IMG/VR virus record: IMGVR_UViG_3300033998_000441
Coordinates: 1-50,907 of that record
DNA length: 50,907 nucleotides
Direction: 5' to 3' (one strand)
From: a virus
The translations under genes were made by a program, and so were the position numbers. Position 1 is the stretch's first letter; each line of letters opens with the position of its first letter. Below, piece by piece: positions 49,615 through 50,907 of this stretch. The notes under the pieces were generated by a model that saw only the letters and a program-made list of their open reading frames with translations, made no database searches and had not been told where the DNA came from.

Positions 49615-50907
49615 ATGATGAAAAATAATAATATTAATCGAAATTTAAATAATAAAATTCGTGTTTATCCAGCTGAAATGGGAACACAGACCTTCGGGAG
49701 GTTACAGGTTCGCTGCACAACCAGAGGACTGGTACCAATTGATAGTGCAATCGTCCAAATTTCCACTTCGGCAGAGCCGGAGGTAATTATAGAAGAGCTT
49801 ACTACCGATTTTAACGGGCTCACACAAGAAATTGAATTACCGGCACCCCCAATTGATTATAGTCTGAACCCAGCTCCAGCCACACAACCTTATTCAGAAT
49901 TTAACCTTAGGGTAAGCGCACCGGACTTTGAACCGGTTACCGTATCGAATGTTGAAATACTCACCCTTGTAACAGCTCTGCAGGAATTAACCCTAACCCC
50001 TGCAGAAATTCCTACTGGAGGTAAATTATATGTAATACCACCTCATACTTTATATGGCGATTACCCACCAAAAATAGAAGAAGAAGAGATTAAAACTATA
50101 GGTGAAACCGGTGAAATTGTATTACAAAATGTAGTGATCCCAGAATATATCGTAGTCCACGACGGTCCTCCTACTGATACTGCTGCACAGAATCACTATG
50201 TACGGTACCGTGATTATATTAAAAATGTAGCTTCTAGCGAAATCTATGCCACATGGCCGGAATCAACCATTATGGCAAATATTCTTGCTATCCAGTCCTT
50301 TACCCTAAACCGAGTTTTTACGGAATGGTATCGTAATCAGGGATATAATTTTACCATAACCTCATCCACGGCCTTTGATCACAAATGGATTCCGGGCAGG
50401 AATATTTACAGTAATATCGGCCTAGCGGTGGACCAGATATTCACCAATTATTTATCCAGACCTAATGTTAAACAACCCATATTAACCCAGTACTGTGATG
50501 GTTATAGAGTACAGTGTCCGAACTGGATGACCCAATGGGGATCTAAGGAATTGGGAGAGAATGGTCTGAATGCAATCCAGATACTTCAACATTTTTATGG
50601 AGATTCCATGTTTATTAACACAGCACCTCAAGTATCTGGTGTTCCAGCTTCCTGGCCGGGAGTAAATCTGACAATAGGTTCCACCGGAGTCAGTGTACGG
50701 ATGATTCAAGAACAGCTAAACCGTATTTCAGATACTTATGTAGCGATTCCTAAAATGGCTGTGGATGGACAGTATGGACCACAAACCGCAGAGGCGGTAA
50801 GAATCTTCCAACAAATATTTAATCTTCCCCAAACCGGTGTGGTAGATTTTGCTACATGGTATAAAATATCTCAAATATATGTGGGGGTTACGAGAATTGC
50901 GGAATGA
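49615..50907 (+). CDS. SpoIID-like protein with peptidoglycan-binding domain
   Basis: A 430-aa protein ending exactly at the window edge with its own stop codon. An N-terminal beta domain (about 20-130, GRLQVRCTTRGLVPIDSAIV) resembles a carboxypeptidase-regulatory-like fold. The middle (about 185-345) follows the SpoIID/LytB lytic transglycosylase pattern: YIKNVASSEIYATWP, then ANILAIQSFTLNRV, and CPNWMTQWGSKELGENG. The usual catalytic Glu would be in the ASSEI segment. The C-terminal 70 residues form a PG_binding_1 repeat (GSTGVSVRMIQEQLNRI, DGQYGPQTAEAVRIFQ). There is no signal peptide. AAGGAGGG precedes the ATG. With the amidase it probably works on the spore cortex. Confidence 0.82.
   Translation: MMKNNNINRNLNNKIRVYPAEMGTQTFGRLQVRCTTRGLVPIDSAIVQISTSAEPEVIIEELTTDFNGLTQEIELPAPPIDYSLNPAPATQPYSEFNLRVSAPDFEPVTVSNVEILTLVTALQELTLTPAEIPTGGKLYVIPPHTLYGDYPPKIEEEEIKTIGETGEIVLQNVVIPEYIVVHDGPPTDTAAQNHYVRYRDYIKNVASSEIYATWPESTIMANILAIQSFTLNRVFTEWYRNQGYNFTITSSTAFDHKWIPGRNIYSNIGLAVDQIFTNYLSRPNVKQPILTQYCDGYRVQCPNWMTQWGSKELGENGLNAIQILQHFYGDSMFINTAPQVSGVPASWPGVNLTIGSTGVSVRMIQEQLNRISDTYVAIPKMAVDGQYGPQTAEAVRIFQQIFNLPQTGVVDFATWYKISQIYVGVTRIAE

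Noticed and set aside
1-50907. tRNA, rRNA or riboswitch genes
   Set aside because: No cloverleaf, rRNA block or known aptamer core was recognised in the intergenic spaces on reading both strands; a covariance search was not possible.

Overview
The window reads as a stretch of a spore-forming, low-GC Firmicute, most likely a clostridial or Lachnospiraceae genome. The reasons are the Tn1549-type conjugative backbone, the clostridial siphovirus modules, and the spore-type cell-wall enzymes (a LysM plus GH18 protein, a CwlD-like amidase and a SpoIID-like protein with a peptidoglycan-binding domain). No rRNA, tRNA or CRISPR array was seen.

Region 1 (1-16.5 kb, all minus strand, visibly more GC-rich than the rest) is one end of an integrative conjugative or plasmid-like element. 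A tightly coupled operon runs parA, parB, a 2619-aa methylase-helicase giant, two accessory proteins, a repeat-built surface protein, a DUF4314/DUF3846 protein and a 53-aa protein, and continues off the left edge towards presumed transfer genes. A TnpV-like gene with its own strong ribosome binding site is overprinted in another frame inside the giant gene.

Region 2 (16.5-19.6 kb) is a serine-recombinase module: a zinc-ribbon HTH protein, a SHOCT-like protein, a full recombinase and a second recombinase cut off after its catalytic domain exactly where region 1 begins.

Region 3 (19.7-42.5 kb) is a siphovirus-type prophage. Tail and lysis genes run leftward: head-tail connector, head closure, gp10-like neck protein, tail terminator, major tail protein, gpG/gpGT with a clear -1 frameshift signal, tape measure, distal tail, tail-tip proteins, fibre, holin and amidase, followed by a LysM/GH18 enzyme in the usual cargo position. 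Replication genes lie at 35.2-41.8 kb. A deletion appears to have fused the primase gene (its helicase part lost) to the connector gene (its start lost). Terminase, portal, protease and capsid genes are absent. The remnant can at most make headless tails. A bipartite motif present in four copies in this window, CCGTYCAA-N12-TGTCCTTAGGAA, heads three transcription units and is the best candidate for an unrecognised phage promoter or operator.

Region 4 (42.5-48.8 kb) is an accessory and defence strip: an XRE regulator with a large ImmA/IrrE-type metallopeptidase that also has a C-terminal HTH, an intact McrC, a McrB lacking its N-terminal half and Walker A motif, a small unidentified protein and a second XRE regulator. 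Region 5 (49.0-50.9 kb) looks like host chromosome with two cell-wall enzymes. Overall the window is a mosaic of a conjugative element, a decayed prophage and a broken restriction locus, with at least three truncation junctions (about 16.54, 35.23 and 47.58 kb).
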